Notes: a model not told the origin generated them from the letters alone. A DNA stretch of 64,000 nucleotides from Acidaminobacter sp. JC074 (GCF_022496765.1 NZ_VANV01000001.1:62001-126000); one strand, 5' to 3'; numbered from the stretch's first letter, positions 53,330 through 62,860 are shown. Translations and numbers: made by a program.

Positions 53330-53341
53330 TACCAATATACA

Positions 53342-53359
53342 TGTCTTTGAACTGAGACA
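53342..53359. promoter_or_regulatory. activator site 2 (inverted repeat)
   Basis: TGTCTT-TGAACT-GAGACA, one mismatch, exactly 30 bases (about three helix turns) from site 1. Confidence 0.7.
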
Positions 53360-53390
53360 ATATGTACTTAATGAAGAAAAATTTCATTCA

Positions 53391-53414
53391 AAGTGTCTAT
53401 ATATTTAGACACTT
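53391..53414. promoter_or_regulatory. activator site 3 (extended inverted repeat)
   Basis: AAGTGTCTA-TATATT-TAGACACTT, a perfect 9-6-9 repeat with the same TGTCT-N8-AGACA core; its core begins 52 bases from site 2. It also lies about 55 bases before the VOC gene start. Confidence 0.7.
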
Positions 53415-53468
53415 TTTATCGTTTACCTATGGATTTAGGGGGTAGTTAAATGATGAAAGGAGTTTCAT

Positions 53469-53879
53469 ATGAAAATTCATACTTATGTAAATTTCCAAGG
53501 ACAAGCCAAAGAAGCCATAACCTTTTATGCAGAAATCCTAGGAACGAATGAACCAAATATCATGTATTATAAGGACCTGCCACCTGATCCAAACTTTCCA
53601 GTACCTGAGGCATGTAAAGACTGGGTTATGCATGGCAGTATCAACTATAATGACCAAATCATTATGTTTTCTGATCAGCTACCACACGTTGACTATAAAC
53701 AAAGTAACGCTGTAGGATTACTGATTGATTTAGATGACGAAAAAGCTTTAAAAGCCCTCTATGATAAATTCAGTGATGGCGCTACCATAGAAATGCCCTT
53801 TGCAGAAACTTTCTGGGCAAAAGGCTTTGGTAGCCTCATCGACAAGTTCGGTATTTACTGGCAGTTTAACTGTAGTTGA
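53469..53879 (+). CDS. VOC/PhnB-like protein
   Basis: 136 residues of the vicinal-oxygen-chelate fold, PhnB/3-demethylubiquinone methyltransferase-like subgroup. MKIHTYVNFQGQAKEAITFY at the start and FAETFWAKGFGSLIDKFGIYW at the end, quoted in part (FWAKGFGSLIDKFGIYW), are subgroup signatures. Function of PhnB-like proteins is unknown. It is divergent from maoC and shares the intergenic region with the activator sites. RBS AAAGGAG. Confidence 0.85.
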   Translation: MKIHTYVNFQGQAKEAITFYAEILGTNEPNIMYYKDLPPDPNFPVPEACKDWVMHGSINYNDQIIMFSDQLPHVDYKQSNAVGLLIDLDDEKALKALYDKFSDGATIEMPFAETFWAKGFGSLIDKFGIYWQFNCS

Positions 53880-53886
53880 CCCGAAT

Positions 53887-53914
53887 AAAAATACGCTCAC
53901 TAGAGCGTATTTTT
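53887..53914. terminator. bidirectional terminator between VOC and rocB
   Basis: AAATACGCTC-ACTA-GAGCGTATTT, 10-bp stem with T tracts on both sides. Confidence 0.85.
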
Positions 53915-55483
53915 ATTGTGTAGATCTTTTATAAAGTTTTCTATAATAATGGATGTTTCCTCAAAACATGATCGATGTACCCTTTCAGTGATCTTATGAA
54001 GATCTTTACCAAAAGGTCCAATATTAATCATGGGGATCTTAAAACACATCTGATCAAATGGAATATCATAAAGTGTTCCCCAACCAATTAAGTTGTTCTC
54101 TATCATCCTCTTAGAGCCATGACTGATTTGTAAATTGGTATAGGAGAAGTCACAAATACCCATAAAATAGTGTTTAGACCTGTAGTTTCTATTAAATGGT
54201 TTACCAGCTCTGTTGATTATATCTAAGAAATTATGGGTCATTTCTAAACGATGGTTTGAAGCTGCTGGATAATAAGGACCTGAAAGACCAATTATAACAA
54301 TGGGATCTATATGATCTAATAAGCCTACACTGTATTCAATAAACTTTAGGGTTGCATCTGGTAAAGAAAGCCTGCCCTCTATGATTTCTTGATTCAAGTC
54401 ATGAAGATAATCTTCTGCTAATACATGATAATGGTCATTGCCTTTATTTAGATGGACCTTTAATTCTTCAAAGGTCATAACATTTACTTTTACATCTAAA
54501 GCCCCAATCTTTTCACTAGCATGCAAATTAACATTTTCTATGCAAGACTTATAGGATTCAATGGCTTGATGAAAGCTGTCAATTGACAAGTCCTTTAAAT
54601 CAGCAATCACCTCTTGAGGCGACTTCTCTAAACTTAATATACTGAAATAAGAAGCAGCAGATTCCGGTAAAGAAGCATCATATATGATTTTTCTATCTCT
54701 ATAATGAACCCAAGTCGGTGCAGGAGAAACCTCACCATCATAATGGTCAGTAAAGATAGGATTTAACTCAACACAAGCATGAATTCTAGATAAAATATTC
54801 ATAGGATTAAATCCATTGTAGACATCACCAATATGAGATTTTCTACCTCTGACATAACAGACTGGCATCATTTTGCCGACAGTCCCTTGATAAATCAAAT
54901 TTTCATCTGTCGGTTCAGAGTTGATAACGACCTTGTATTCTAGGCCATATTTATCATGTAAATCATTTAAGAGTTTGGTTGCCTCTCTCATGCCTGCAGA
55001 TAGGTTTTCTTCATCACATACAGACAATAGGAGTATGGAACCTTCAAAATTCGTTTCTGATAGCTTTTTTAGAACTTCAATTTGAATGGCTGCTCCAGAC
55101 TTCATATCAGCAGAGCCTCTACCAAACCACCAATCTTCACTTTCTAGATCTGCTCTCACTTCATCAGACAAGTTCATTTTCCTAAGAACAGACTTAATGT
55201 CATTAGAAAGTGCTTTATCAGATCCATATTCAAATATATCTACTGCATCATGATGGTGAAGTAGAATACTTGTATTTTTACTTTTTCCCAGATAAAGACC
55301 TGCTACATTTATTCTCTTAAAAGGATCTCCCTCAATTACTTGTTTCATAAGTAAGTCTTTATGCTTCTTAAAGTAGCTTATTTCAGACAGTATGTCATAA
55401 ACACAATTGGCCATAGGCACTTCTAAACTTGTCCCTGTGTCACTTTGTACTGCCATCATTTTATGGTAATTAGTATATATCAT
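53900..55483 (-). CDS. rocB: RocB-type M20 peptidase
   Basis: 527 residues of the M20 family, RocB subgroup. Metal ligands in LLHHHDAVDIF (about 74), WWFGRGSADMKSG (about 116) and SVCDEENLSAGM (about 155). RocB is in the arginine utilisation regulon of Bacillus; its exact reaction is not defined (a peptidase or deacylase is presumed). Here it stands alone without other roc genes. Confidence 0.88.
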   Translation of the reverse strand: MIYTNYHKMMAVQSDTGTSLEVPMANCVYDILSEISYFKKHKDLLMKQVIEGDPFKRINVAGLYLGKSKNTSILLHHHDAVDIFEYGSDKALSNDIKSVLRKMNLSDEVRADLESEDWWFGRGSADMKSGAAIQIEVLKKLSETNFEGSILLLSVCDEENLSAGMREATKLLNDLHDKYGLEYKVVINSEPTDENLIYQGTVGKMMPVCYVRGRKSHIGDVYNGFNPMNILSRIHACVELNPIFTDHYDGEVSPAPTWVHYRDRKIIYDASLPESAASYFSILSLEKSPQEVIADLKDLSIDSFHQAIESYKSCIENVNLHASEKIGALDVKVNVMTFEELKVHLNKGNDHYHVLAEDYLHDLNQEIIEGRLSLPDATLKFIEYSVGLLDHIDPIVIIGLSGPYYPAASNHRLEMTHNFLDIINRAGKPFNRNYRSKHYFMGICDFSYTNLQISHGSKRMIENNLIGWGTLYDIPFDQMCFKIPMINIGPFGKDLHKITERVHRSCFEETSIIIENFIKDLHNKNTL

Positions 55484-55591
55484 GACTTTCCCCCCTTATG
55501 TAAGTCGATTATAACACTTGTGGCAATATTTTCTCTATATCTTTTTACAAAATGATGTTAAACTATAAATTAATGAACACAAGGAGGCATC

Positions 55592-56239
55592 ATGAAAAAA
55601 AGACTTTTTAACCTAATCTTAGGTCTCTTTATTTGCTCTGTAGGTATCACCATGACCATCCAAGCCAATATCGGCTATGCACCATGGGATGTCTTTCATG
55701 CAGGGCTGGCAAATCTATTAAATACAACCATTGGACTCGCTTCTATCGTAGCAGGACTTTTGATTGTTATCATCGTCTCTTTATTTGGAGAAAAACTAGG
55801 TGTCGGCACCATCTTAAATATGGTACTTATCGGTTTATTCATTGACATCATCAGACGTTTTAATATTATACCTCAAGCGGACAACTTTCTTATCAGTCTT
55901 ATTATGCTGATTCTAGGACTCTTTATCCTATCTGTTGGTTCTTATTTCTATATAGGCTCAGGTTTCGGCGCTGGTCCTAGGGATAATCTTATGGTTGTTC
56001 TCAGAAGAAAAACAGGCCTGCCTGTTGGTGTCAGTCGTGTTATTGTAGAACTTGCAGCAACACTTGTAGGTTGGCGACTAGGTGGCCAATTGGGTATTGG
56101 AACTTTAATAGCAGCCTTTTCGATAGGCTTTTGCATTCAGACAACCTTCAAAGTACTCAACTTTAATACAACCCATGTTAAACATCAAACCATAAAAGAT
56201 ACAATTGATACCCTTAACGACTTAAGATCTGCATCATAA
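55592..56239 (+). CDS. YczE-like integral membrane protein
   Basis: 215 residues, five hydrophobic segments. GITMTIQANIGYAPWDVFHAGL and GSGFGAGPRDNLMV, quoted in part (ANIGYAPWDVFHAG), are the YczE/YyaS family signature. B. subtilis YczE affects surfactin production; general function unknown. RBS AAGGAGG. Ends at a bidirectional terminator. Confidence 0.88.
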   Translation: MKKRLFNLILGLFICSVGITMTIQANIGYAPWDVFHAGLANLLNTTIGLASIVAGLLIVIIVSLFGEKLGVGTILNMVLIGLFIDIIRRFNIIPQADNFLISLIMLILGLFILSVGSYFYIGSGFGAGPRDNLMVVLRRKTGLPVGVSRVIVELAATLVGWRLGGQLGIGTLIAAFSIGFCIQTTFKVLNFNTTHVKHQTIKDTIDTLNDLRSAS

Positions 56240-56262
56240 AAGCCTAGCATCAGCTAGGCTTT
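56239..56262. terminator. bidirectional terminator between yczE-like and methyltransferase
   Basis: AAAGCCTAGC-ATCA-GCTAGGCTTT, 10-bp perfect stem. Confidence 0.85.
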
Positions 56263-57017
56263 ATTTGGCACATGAGGACTTTAAAGGTCTCTTCTTTTAT
56301 AACAGTGTCAATGGTAGTTTTCTCACCAAGATCATGTATAAGAGTAAAACGTTCTTCTTCTACAGATTTAATGTGTTCACATTCAGAGATAGTGGCCGCA
56401 GATAGAACGCCCTTCTTTGAAACCCTAACAGACTCTTTTAAAGCCTGATGAACTTCTTCATGCATGTTGGTAAAACCAGCAAGACTGACAGCCATATCAA
56501 AGGTCATATCTTCAAACGGTAAACTTTTAGCATCACACGCAATGTAATTAACTTCAATATGAGGAAAACGCTCTAAAAACTTTATGCGGTCACATTTAAG
56601 GACTTCATAACTCAGGTCTAGACAAACAATGTTTTTTATACCCGCTTCAAGCATGGCCTTTAATAGAATGCCACGTCCTGTTCCAATATCTAGAACCCAA
56701 TCTCTGGCCTCGCTTCTTAAAGTTTCTACAATCTTATTATGGGTTATTTCACCAGCCTCTAGCTGCTTTGGAGACAATTTACTCAGTAAGATATCATCCC
56801 AGGTCTTATAGTCAAAAGCCTCATACATGATTGACCAATTATTCCTAGTCTCTTGTTCTTTACTTTTAAAGTCGACAATACCTTCTTTTACAACCCAAGT
56901 ATGGCCTCTTGTACACACAAGATTACCTTCCACAAGTTCTTTATCTATATGACCTTCTATGTCCAATTTTTCATTACATATAGGACATCTTAATATCTCT
57001 AACAAATTCTTATACAC
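56250..57017 (-). CDS. class I SAM-dependent methyltransferase with Trm112-like zinc domain
   Basis: 255 residues. The N-terminus (1-50) has a Trm112-like CPICN...C...TRGHTW region with three Cys and a His, probably a zinc ribbon. SAM motif I is VLDIGTGRGILL (about 108), motif II VCLDLS, then FEDMTFDMAVSLAG. RlmA and YcgJ-like enzymes share this layout; the substrate here is unknown. Single gene. Confidence 0.87.
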   Translation of the reverse strand: MYKNLLEILRCPICNEKLDIEGHIDKELVEGNLVCTRGHTWVVKEGIVDFKSKEQETRNNWSIMYEAFDYKTWDDILLSKLSPKQLEAGEITHNKIVETLRSEARDWVLDIGTGRGILLKAMLEAGIKNIVCLDLSYEVLKCDRIKFLERFPHIEVNYIACDAKSLPFEDMTFDMAVSLAGFTNMHEEVHQALKESVRVSKKGVLSAATISECEHIKSVEEERFTLIHDLGEKTTIDTVIKEETFKVLMCQIKPS

Positions 57018-57104
57018 ATCATCACCTAATATAACTATAACAGAAAAACGTCTAAAACAAATCTAAGTTCATCAATATGTCCAAAAGATTTGTTAGAATA
57101 TTCT

Positions 57105-57133
57105 AAAAGAAGACTATGATACATAGTCTTCTT
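57105..57133 (-). terminator. terminator of the hybrid kinase operon
   Basis: AAGAAGACTATG-TAT-CATAGTCTTCTT, a perfect 12-bp stem with a 3-base loop, then TTAG. Overlaps the stop codon. Confidence 0.75.
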
Positions 57134-59915
57134 GGAGTTTAATCATTAAATCTTCAAATTGAAGGACAAAGTGGTCTTTCAATAGGTTGATTTCATTTTC
57201 TTCTTCTTGTTCAGCAGCCTTTTGTAGATCACTGGCCAGCTGTCTCACCCCTTCTGCGCCTATAGAACCCGAAGATCCTTTAACTTTATGGGCGATGCTA
57301 ATAATATCTTCATAGTTATTTTTTTCAGCAGCCTCAGTCAACTGTTTAACGGTTTCAATGTTTTCTTCTAAAAAGAGATGAATGACTTGACGATACATGT
57401 CTTCATTACCACCTAACATTTGAATCCCCTTTTGATAATCAATCAACTCTGACGCATTCTTTTCTGAATGCTCACCTAGAAACTTTACAATTTTTTTTAT
57501 AAACTGCTCTGGTTCAAAGGGCTTACTGATAAAATCCAACATACCATATGCAAGACATTTCTGCTGAACACCATCCACAACATCTGCCGTCATAGCAATA
57601 ATTCTTTGGTTTGGATTTGAATCAAGAATTTTTTTAGTGGCATCATAGCCATTCATGATTGGCATATGAAGATCCATTAAGATCAAATCAAAATTCTCTT
57701 TTGCCTTAGACACAGCGATCTCACCATTTTCAGCTATGTCACTTTTAACACCTATGGTATCCAAAAGTGATTTGGCAATCAGCTGATTGGTCTTATTGTC
57801 CTCAACAATCAAAACATGCTGTTTATCCAAGTCATAGTCTTCATCCTCTTGATTCATAAACATGTTTAAATGGAACAAATCAACAATGGTATTATGAAGT
57901 ACTGAAGGTAAAATTGGTTTTGCCAATACCTTGATATTGTCTCTTTCTTGCCATTCCTTTAATGCCGACTTGATGACAATGGTCTTTACATGGTACTGCT
58001 GAAGCTCTTCAATCATTTCCAGGCAATTACCTTCATGGCTGTCCTCGTCAACTATGACCAAATGATAGGCCGTCGCCCTCTTACTAGAGGCGCTTTTTAT
58101 TAACTGAACAAATTGAGCTGATGAAGAAGTAAACTCGGCATCAATGCTAAAGCTTCTTAAGTAATCACTGATCAAGCTAAGGCTATTTAAATCCTTATTT
58201 AATACCAAGGTCTTTATGCCTTTTACATATTCAAAGTTCTTCTTAGATTCAAAGTCTGCGTCTTCATCAAGTTTCAGCTTAAAGTTAACCTTAATCTCAG
58301 TCCCCTGACCTAAATGACTTTTAACTTCTAAGTTGCCACCCATAAGTTCAAGTATGTGTTTGGCAAGTGTTAAACCTAGTCCTGTACCACCAAAGGCTCT
58401 TGTAATAGAAGCATCCTTTTGTTTAAATGGCTCAAGTAGGTCTTCTATTTGTTCTTCTGACATACCGATACCGGTGTCTTTTACGACAAACTGTATATCA
58501 TACATATCATGTTGATAGCCTACAAGAGAAACCGCCATTGAAACATCGCCCTCAACAGTAAACTTGATGGCATTATCTACGATATTTAATAGCACTTGCT
58601 CAATTCTTCTGCCATCACCAATGAAATGATTAGGAAGTTTAGGATCTTTAACAAACGTAAAATGTAATTTCTTTTCATCCACTTTCAGAGAAACAATATT
58701 TAATATGTTTCTAACTATATCTTCAATCTTAATAGATTCTTCAATAAGGGTGATATTATCCGTTTCAAGCTTGGTGATGTCTTGAATATCATTAATGATA
58801 CTGAGCATCATCTTCGAAGAATGATTGATCCTGTCCACATGAGAATGTTGAATTTTATCAAGTTGTGTATTTTTAAGAAGATAACTCAGCCCTGTAATGG
58901 CATTAAGAGGTGTTCTTATTTCATGAGATATTCTAGTAAGAAAACTCGACTTAAATTCATAAGCATCTTCAGCATCCTTCTTAGCTTGTTTTAAGTCTTC
59001 TTCTATAATCTTACGTTTCTCTATTTCATTTCTAAGTCTAAGAATCCAGTAGGCCGATACAGAAAAAATGATGCCAGCTAAAACAACCAATACAACAATT
59101 ACTCTAATGACACCTGAATAGTCAACTTCACCTTGTATGCCAATCCACTCATGGTGAATTTTTATCTTTTGTTCTTCTGTGATTCTTAAAATACCTTTAT
59201 TGATAATGGCTATTAAAAGTTCATTCTCAGCTACACTTGCAAAATAAAGCTGATTGACACCATCACTGTCTATCACAGAGTAATTGAGTTCAGAGATACC
59301 AAGCCTAGAGGTTAAATAAGATGTGGAAGCTAGGTTGCCTATAAAGGCCTCCTCAGAACCATTTGAAACAGCCAATAAGGCTTCATCTACTGTATTGTAG
59401 TAGTTAACCTGAATTTGGTCATAATCACTTATAAAACCTTGGTGAGAACTGTTTCTTTGGACAGCCACACTTTTACCAAATAGATCTCTAATATCATCAA
59501 CTTTATTATGATTATTTGAAACCAGTACTCTTTGGAACTTATAATAGGGTTCAGAAAAAACAAGGACCTTTTCTCTCTCTGCATTTTTTGACACACATGG
59601 TAAGATGTCAATTTCACCACTTAGAGCCTTTTGATATGCCTCAGGCCAAGTTAGACCATAAACGACTTCCATCTTAAGGCCTGTATTTTCTTCTATTAAC
59701 TGAATATAGTCATTCGCAATCCCTTTATACTGCCCATCTGAATCGACGAACTCAAATGGAACAAAAGCTGGGTCTACTGCCAAAGTGATTGTGTCATGGC
59801 CTTCTATAAAATCAAGTTCCTCATCTGTGAACTCAAGGTCATCAGCAAATGTTATTGGCATAAAGACAACCAATAAGATTATAATGCATTTAAACCACTT
59901 CAATGGCTTCACCAC
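57114..59915 (-). CDS. BvgS-like hybrid sensor histidine kinase
   Basis: 933 residues in this order: signal peptide (1-24), SBP_bac_3 solute-binding sensor (about 36-260, TITLAVDPAFVPFEFVD), transmembrane segment (about 268-290), HisKA with SHEIRTPLNA (His near 331), HATPase_c (DNAIKFT, DTGIGM, GGTGLGL), a degenerate receiver (about 560-680), a true receiver with DLHMP and SKPFEP, and a C-terminal Hpt domain with AHKVKGSSGSIG. It is a complete phosphorelay. GTG start at 59915 or 59912. Coupled to the upstream HD-GYP regulator by a 26-base overlap. Confidence 0.92.
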   Translation of the reverse strand: MVKPLKWFKCIIILLVVFMPITFADDLEFTDEELDFIEGHDTITLAVDPAFVPFEFVDSDGQYKGIANDYIQLIEENTGLKMEVVYGLTWPEAYQKALSGEIDILPCVSKNAEREKVLVFSEPYYKFQRVLVSNNHNKVDDIRDLFGKSVAVQRNSSHQGFISDYDQIQVNYYNTVDEALLAVSNGSEEAFIGNLASTSYLTSRLGISELNYSVIDSDGVNQLYFASVAENELLIAIINKGILRITEEQKIKIHHEWIGIQGEVDYSGVIRVIVVLVVLAGIIFSVSAYWILRLRNEIEKRKIIEEDLKQAKKDAEDAYEFKSSFLTRISHEIRTPLNAITGLSYLLKNTQLDKIQHSHVDRINHSSKMMLSIINDIQDITKLETDNITLIEESIKIEDIVRNILNIVSLKVDEKKLHFTFVKDPKLPNHFIGDGRRIEQVLLNIVDNAIKFTVEGDVSMAVSLVGYQHDMYDIQFVVKDTGIGMSEEQIEDLLEPFKQKDASITRAFGGTGLGLTLAKHILELMGGNLEVKSHLGQGTEIKVNFKLKLDEDADFESKKNFEYVKGIKTLVLNKDLNSLSLISDYLRSFSIDAEFTSSSAQFVQLIKSASSKRATAYHLVIVDEDSHEGNCLEMIEELQQYHVKTIVIKSALKEWQERDNIKVLAKPILPSVLHNTIVDLFHLNMFMNQEDEDYDLDKQHVLIVEDNKTNQLIAKSLLDTIGVKSDIAENGEIAVSKAKENFDLILMDLHMPIMNGYDATKKILDSNPNQRIIAMTADVVDGVQQKCLAYGMLDFISKPFEPEQFIKKIVKFLGEHSEKNASELIDYQKGIQMLGGNEDMYRQVIHLFLEENIETVKQLTEAAEKNNYEDIISIAHKVKGSSGSIGAEGVRQLASDLQKAAEQEEENEINLLKDHFVLQFEDLMIKLQEDYVS

Positions 59916-60993
59916 CTCGTTTGGATTGATATTTCATTGCAATGTCATGTATCTGATCCTGAATTTCTACAAAAGCATCTACTATTTCAGGATCAAAATG
60001 CTTGTTCTTTTCAGAAATAATCATTTCAATGGCCTTGTCATGACCAAAAGCATTCTTATAGATTCTTTCACTTGCCAAGGCATCATAAACATCTACAACA
60101 GCCATCAAACGGCCTTCTATAGGTATGTCCTTACCTCTTAATTGATTCGGATATCCAGTACCATCGAACTTCTCGTGGTGAAAGCCTATGATCTTCATGG
60201 CAGTTGTCAAATAATTATCGACATCATCATCATTGATTTCTGAGCATATGGCGTCCACACCATATCTGACATGACCTTTCATGGTTTCATACTCATCATT
60301 AGATAATTTACCAGGCTTTAATAGTATCCTGTCTGGAATACCTACTTTGCCGATATCATGAAGAGGGGTTGTCTTATAAATGGCTTTAATTCTTTCTTCA
60401 GTAAACTTGCAGTCCACATCTTCTTTTTTAGATAGATGTTCGCACAAAGCCTTCATCATATAGGTAGTTCTTTTGGTATGATTTGAAGATTCAATGTCCC
60501 TAACTTCTAAAAGACCTACCAAAGCATTGATGGTAATATCTCTAGATTGATAGAGTTGATGGGTACGCTTTTCGACCATTTCTTCTAGCTTTTCATTATG
60601 AAGTTTGATTTCATGTCTTGCCCTTGATAAGCTTAAATGTACTTCAATACGTTTTACAAGCGAGGCTGCATTTAAGGGCTTTCTTATGTAATCTACAGCA
60701 CCCAGCTCTAAGCCCTTGATTTCATTTTCAATTTCCTCATAATTGGTTAAAATGACAATGGGTACATCAAAACTCGGTATATTGTCTCTAATATATGTCA
60801 GTACCTCAAAACCATTCATTTTAGGCATGTTCAAATCCAAAATTACTATATCAAGATCAATGCCGCTTTCGATTTTTTCTACTGCTTCTAATCCATTATA
60901 TGCGCTAATCAAATCATGACCATCTAGTATCCCCTGGATAATCAACTGATCAACTTTTGAATCATCAACTACCAGAATCTTTGAGTGATTCAT
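59890..60993 (-). CDS. response regulator with HD-GYP output
   Basis: 367 residues. REC domain (1-120) with DD near residue 10, phospho-Asp in VILDLNMPKMNG and Lys in YIRKPLN. A coiled linker (about 125-150) leads to an HD-GYP domain: LHDIGKVGIPD, HHEKFDGTGYPNQLRG. HD-GYP proteins hydrolyse cyclic di-GMP when the motifs are intact, as here. It is the probable output of the hybrid kinase encoded in the same transcript. RBS AGGAGGCAG. Confidence 0.93.
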   Translation of the reverse strand: MNHSKILVVDDSKVDQLIIQGILDGHDLISAYNGLEAVEKIESGIDLDIVILDLNMPKMNGFEVLTYIRDNIPSFDVPIVILTNYEEIENEIKGLELGAVDYIRKPLNAASLVKRIEVHLSLSRARHEIKLHNEKLEEMVEKRTHQLYQSRDITINALVGLLEVRDIESSNHTKRTTYMMKALCEHLSKKEDVDCKFTEERIKAIYKTTPLHDIGKVGIPDRILLKPGKLSNDEYETMKGHVRYGVDAICSEINDDDVDNYLTTAMKIIGFHHEKFDGTGYPNQLRGKDIPIEGRLMAVVDVYDALASERIYKNAFGHDKAIEMIISEKNKHFDPEIVDAFVEIQDQIHDIAMKYQSKRGGEAIEVV

Positions 60994-61127
60994 GTCTGCC
61001 TCCTTCTTAAGTCCTTACAAAACCTGTCACATTTAAGTTACCCCAAATATGAGATTTTATAGATAAAAAGAGACATTTTTTTGCAATTTAATTATATAAC
61101 AAACAAAGGTGTTTTCACATAACACAA

Positions 61128-61148
61128 AAGAGACCTTAACAGTCTCTT
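61128..61148 (-). terminator. terminator of the zinc-motif gene
   Basis: AAGAGAC-N7-GTCTCTT followed by TTGTGTT on the minus strand, overlapping the stop codon. Confidence 0.6.
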
Positions 61149-61954
61149 CTAATATCTACTAAATCTAATTTCGCACGACAGATCTCTATATTCAAATAGG
61201 ATTTTTCATCCTTTGTATGTACTTTAGCCTTTCCATAAATAAAGACATGAACAGGTGCTTTTTCCTCTGCCAAAAGGCTTAACTCTTTTAGCCAAAGTTT
61301 GTTCCTATAGGAGTTATCAATGATTCTCTTAGACACATAGGCCGTTGGTTTATATTTCTCGCCTTTGTAGGTCAAACTCTTCTTAAAGAAGATGATATAG
61401 TCATCTTTATCTTTAGACTTAACGATCCTTGCAGGTCCGTAATAGATCCTATTGAACTTAGTAAAGTAATCGAACTCTCCAGACAAGTCAAGGAACATCT
61501 CATAATAAGTTAATCTCTTACCTTGATTAAGTATTTCATATTGATCTAAAAGCTTAGCTTTTTTGTAGTCAATAAACTTATTGACGATGGGCATAATGGT
61601 TCTGTATTCAGATTGACGACTACCTGAAGACGATTGTTTTTGATAATCTATTTTAGACAAGCCTTTTTTCTTCGAACGCTTCTTAGAAGATAAGACAAGA
61701 ATATCTAAACACTTGACTTTCTTTTTTCCCTTATGTTCACAAGAAGGTATATGTTCACCATAACAACGAAAGTTAGGCCTTTGCTTCATAGAATGTCTTT
61801 CTCTTTTAGCATTGGCTAGAGTAACTTGTGCATCACAGCCAACTCCAGGACAGGTAAAACCACGGTAATCTTTTATGATACCTTCCCAAAATAACTCATA
61901 TGCCTTTTCAGCGTCTATGACTTTTTCATATTCTTTACTATATGCAACATCCAT
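61136..61954 (-). CDS. unknown 272-residue protein with N-terminal Cys/His zinc motif
   Basis: Not recognised. Residues ~30-75 contain CPGVGC, then CYGEHIPSCEHK: a C-x4-C...C-x7-C-x-H arrangement that looks like a zinc site, similar to the N-terminal zinc region of CoiA-like proteins. A basic Ser/Lys-rich linker (about 85-110) follows, then an alpha/beta C-terminal part without known motifs. RBS GGAGG. The layout (zinc head, basic linker) suggests nucleic acid binding; that is a guess. Confidence 0.65.
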   Translation of the reverse strand: MDVAYSKEYEKVIDAEKAYELFWEGIIKDYRGFTCPGVGCDAQVTLANAKRERHSMKQRPNFRCYGEHIPSCEHKGKKKVKCLDILVLSSKKRSKKKGLSKIDYQKQSSSGSRQSEYRTIMPIVNKFIDYKKAKLLDQYEILNQGKRLTYYEMFLDLSGEFDYFTKFNRIYYGPARIVKSKDKDDYIIFFKKSLTYKGEKYKPTAYVSKRIIDNSYRNKLWLKELSLLAEEKAPVHVFIYGKAKVHTKDEKSYLNIEICRAKLDLVDIRRDC

Positions 61955-62004
61955 GATTATCCTCCTATACTTATTCTATAGGAAAATATTGTAAAATACC
62001 AGTT

Positions 62005-62358
62005 TTATTTATAGGACTCCACATGATTAAGAGGTGTCCACCCATGAATACCTGGTTCATCAACCTTATACCCCCAAACCCATCCGTTTAGGATATACTC
62101 TGATTGGATGACCTCACCTATTTCTAACTCAAACTCATGAGCATCATAGTCGTAATCTAAACAGCCCAAATCTGCTTTTCTTCTCACCAGTTGTTTGGGT
62201 ACCCAACCTGCGTTATCTCTTGATTCACAGTATAACCAGCCAGCCCAATCCCCTTGAGGATTAGATTCTTTTTTAACAATCACACTATCGCCTTCTTTTA
62301 ATTTAATTGGATTCAATGTTTCAGGCTGTCTCGCTTTAATGACTTTGTATTTTCTCAT
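62005..62358 (-). CDS. SH3-like domain protein
   Basis: 117 residues with two SH3-like repeats. In each, a strand-rich block ends in GW[VT]P: first (about 5-60) with LKEGDSVIVKKES...DNAGWVPKQLV, second (about 65-115) with LEIGEVIQSEYI...IHGWTPLNHV. Such intracellular variant SH3 proteins are of unknown function. Start 62358 chosen because GGAGG lies six bases upstream. It overlaps the upstream membrane-protein gene. Confidence 0.75.
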   Translation of the reverse strand: MRKYKVIKARQPETLNPIKLKEGDSVIVKKESNPQGDWAGWLYCESRDNAGWVPKQLVRRKADLGCLDYDYDAHEFELEIGEVIQSEYILNGWVWGYKVDEPGIHGWTPLNHVESYK

Positions 62359-62860
62359 CATCAACCTCCAATGCTTTTCTTATCAGTGTAAAAGCTTTTT
62401 TATACTCTTTATTAATATAACTCTTAAAGACAAAAATTAAAACCACCAATATACCAATTGCCTGAACTAAAAATATAAGGACCGGGATTAAAACAAGTGC
62501 CATCAAGGCCTCGAAGAATACTGGAATAATAGATAGTATCAACAAAACTGCACATGCTATTATGGAGGACTTGATAAGCTTATCTATCCCCTTATTAGGA
62601 TATGCCTTGATATTTAAAATGCTTTCATCATAGGATTCATTGATACTGATATCAAACTCAGGCCTTAAAAGACGAATATCAGATTTAAGCAACTCTAAGT
62701 GAACTTGATTACCCGAAAAGTGCCCTAAAAAAGGCTTGTCAGTTAAAGGCGACTTATTTACAGATAACATCTGTTGATAGGCAAGTACTTTAAGTTTCTC
62801 TTTAATAGTTTCAGTCGAATCATTTACTTTAATGTAGCCCTCTGAACGTAATAACTTCAT
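62336..62860 (-). CDS. unknown membrane protein
   Basis: 174 residues; family not recognised. A soluble N-terminal part (about 1-95) precedes two adjacent hydrophobic segments (about 98-145) and a short charged C-terminus. RBS GAGG. In the same orientation as the HD hydrolase and SH3 genes, 8 bases from the former and overlapping the latter, so the three form an operon. Confidence 0.65.
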   Translation of the reverse strand: MKLLRSEGYIKVNDSTETIKEKLKVLAYQQMLSVNKSPLTDKPFLGHFSGNQVHLELLKSDIRLLRPEFDISINESYDESILNIKAYPNKGIDKLIKSSIIACAVLLILSIIPVFFEALMALVLIPVLIFLVQAIGILVVLIFVFKSYINKEYKKAFTLIRKALEVDDEKIQSH

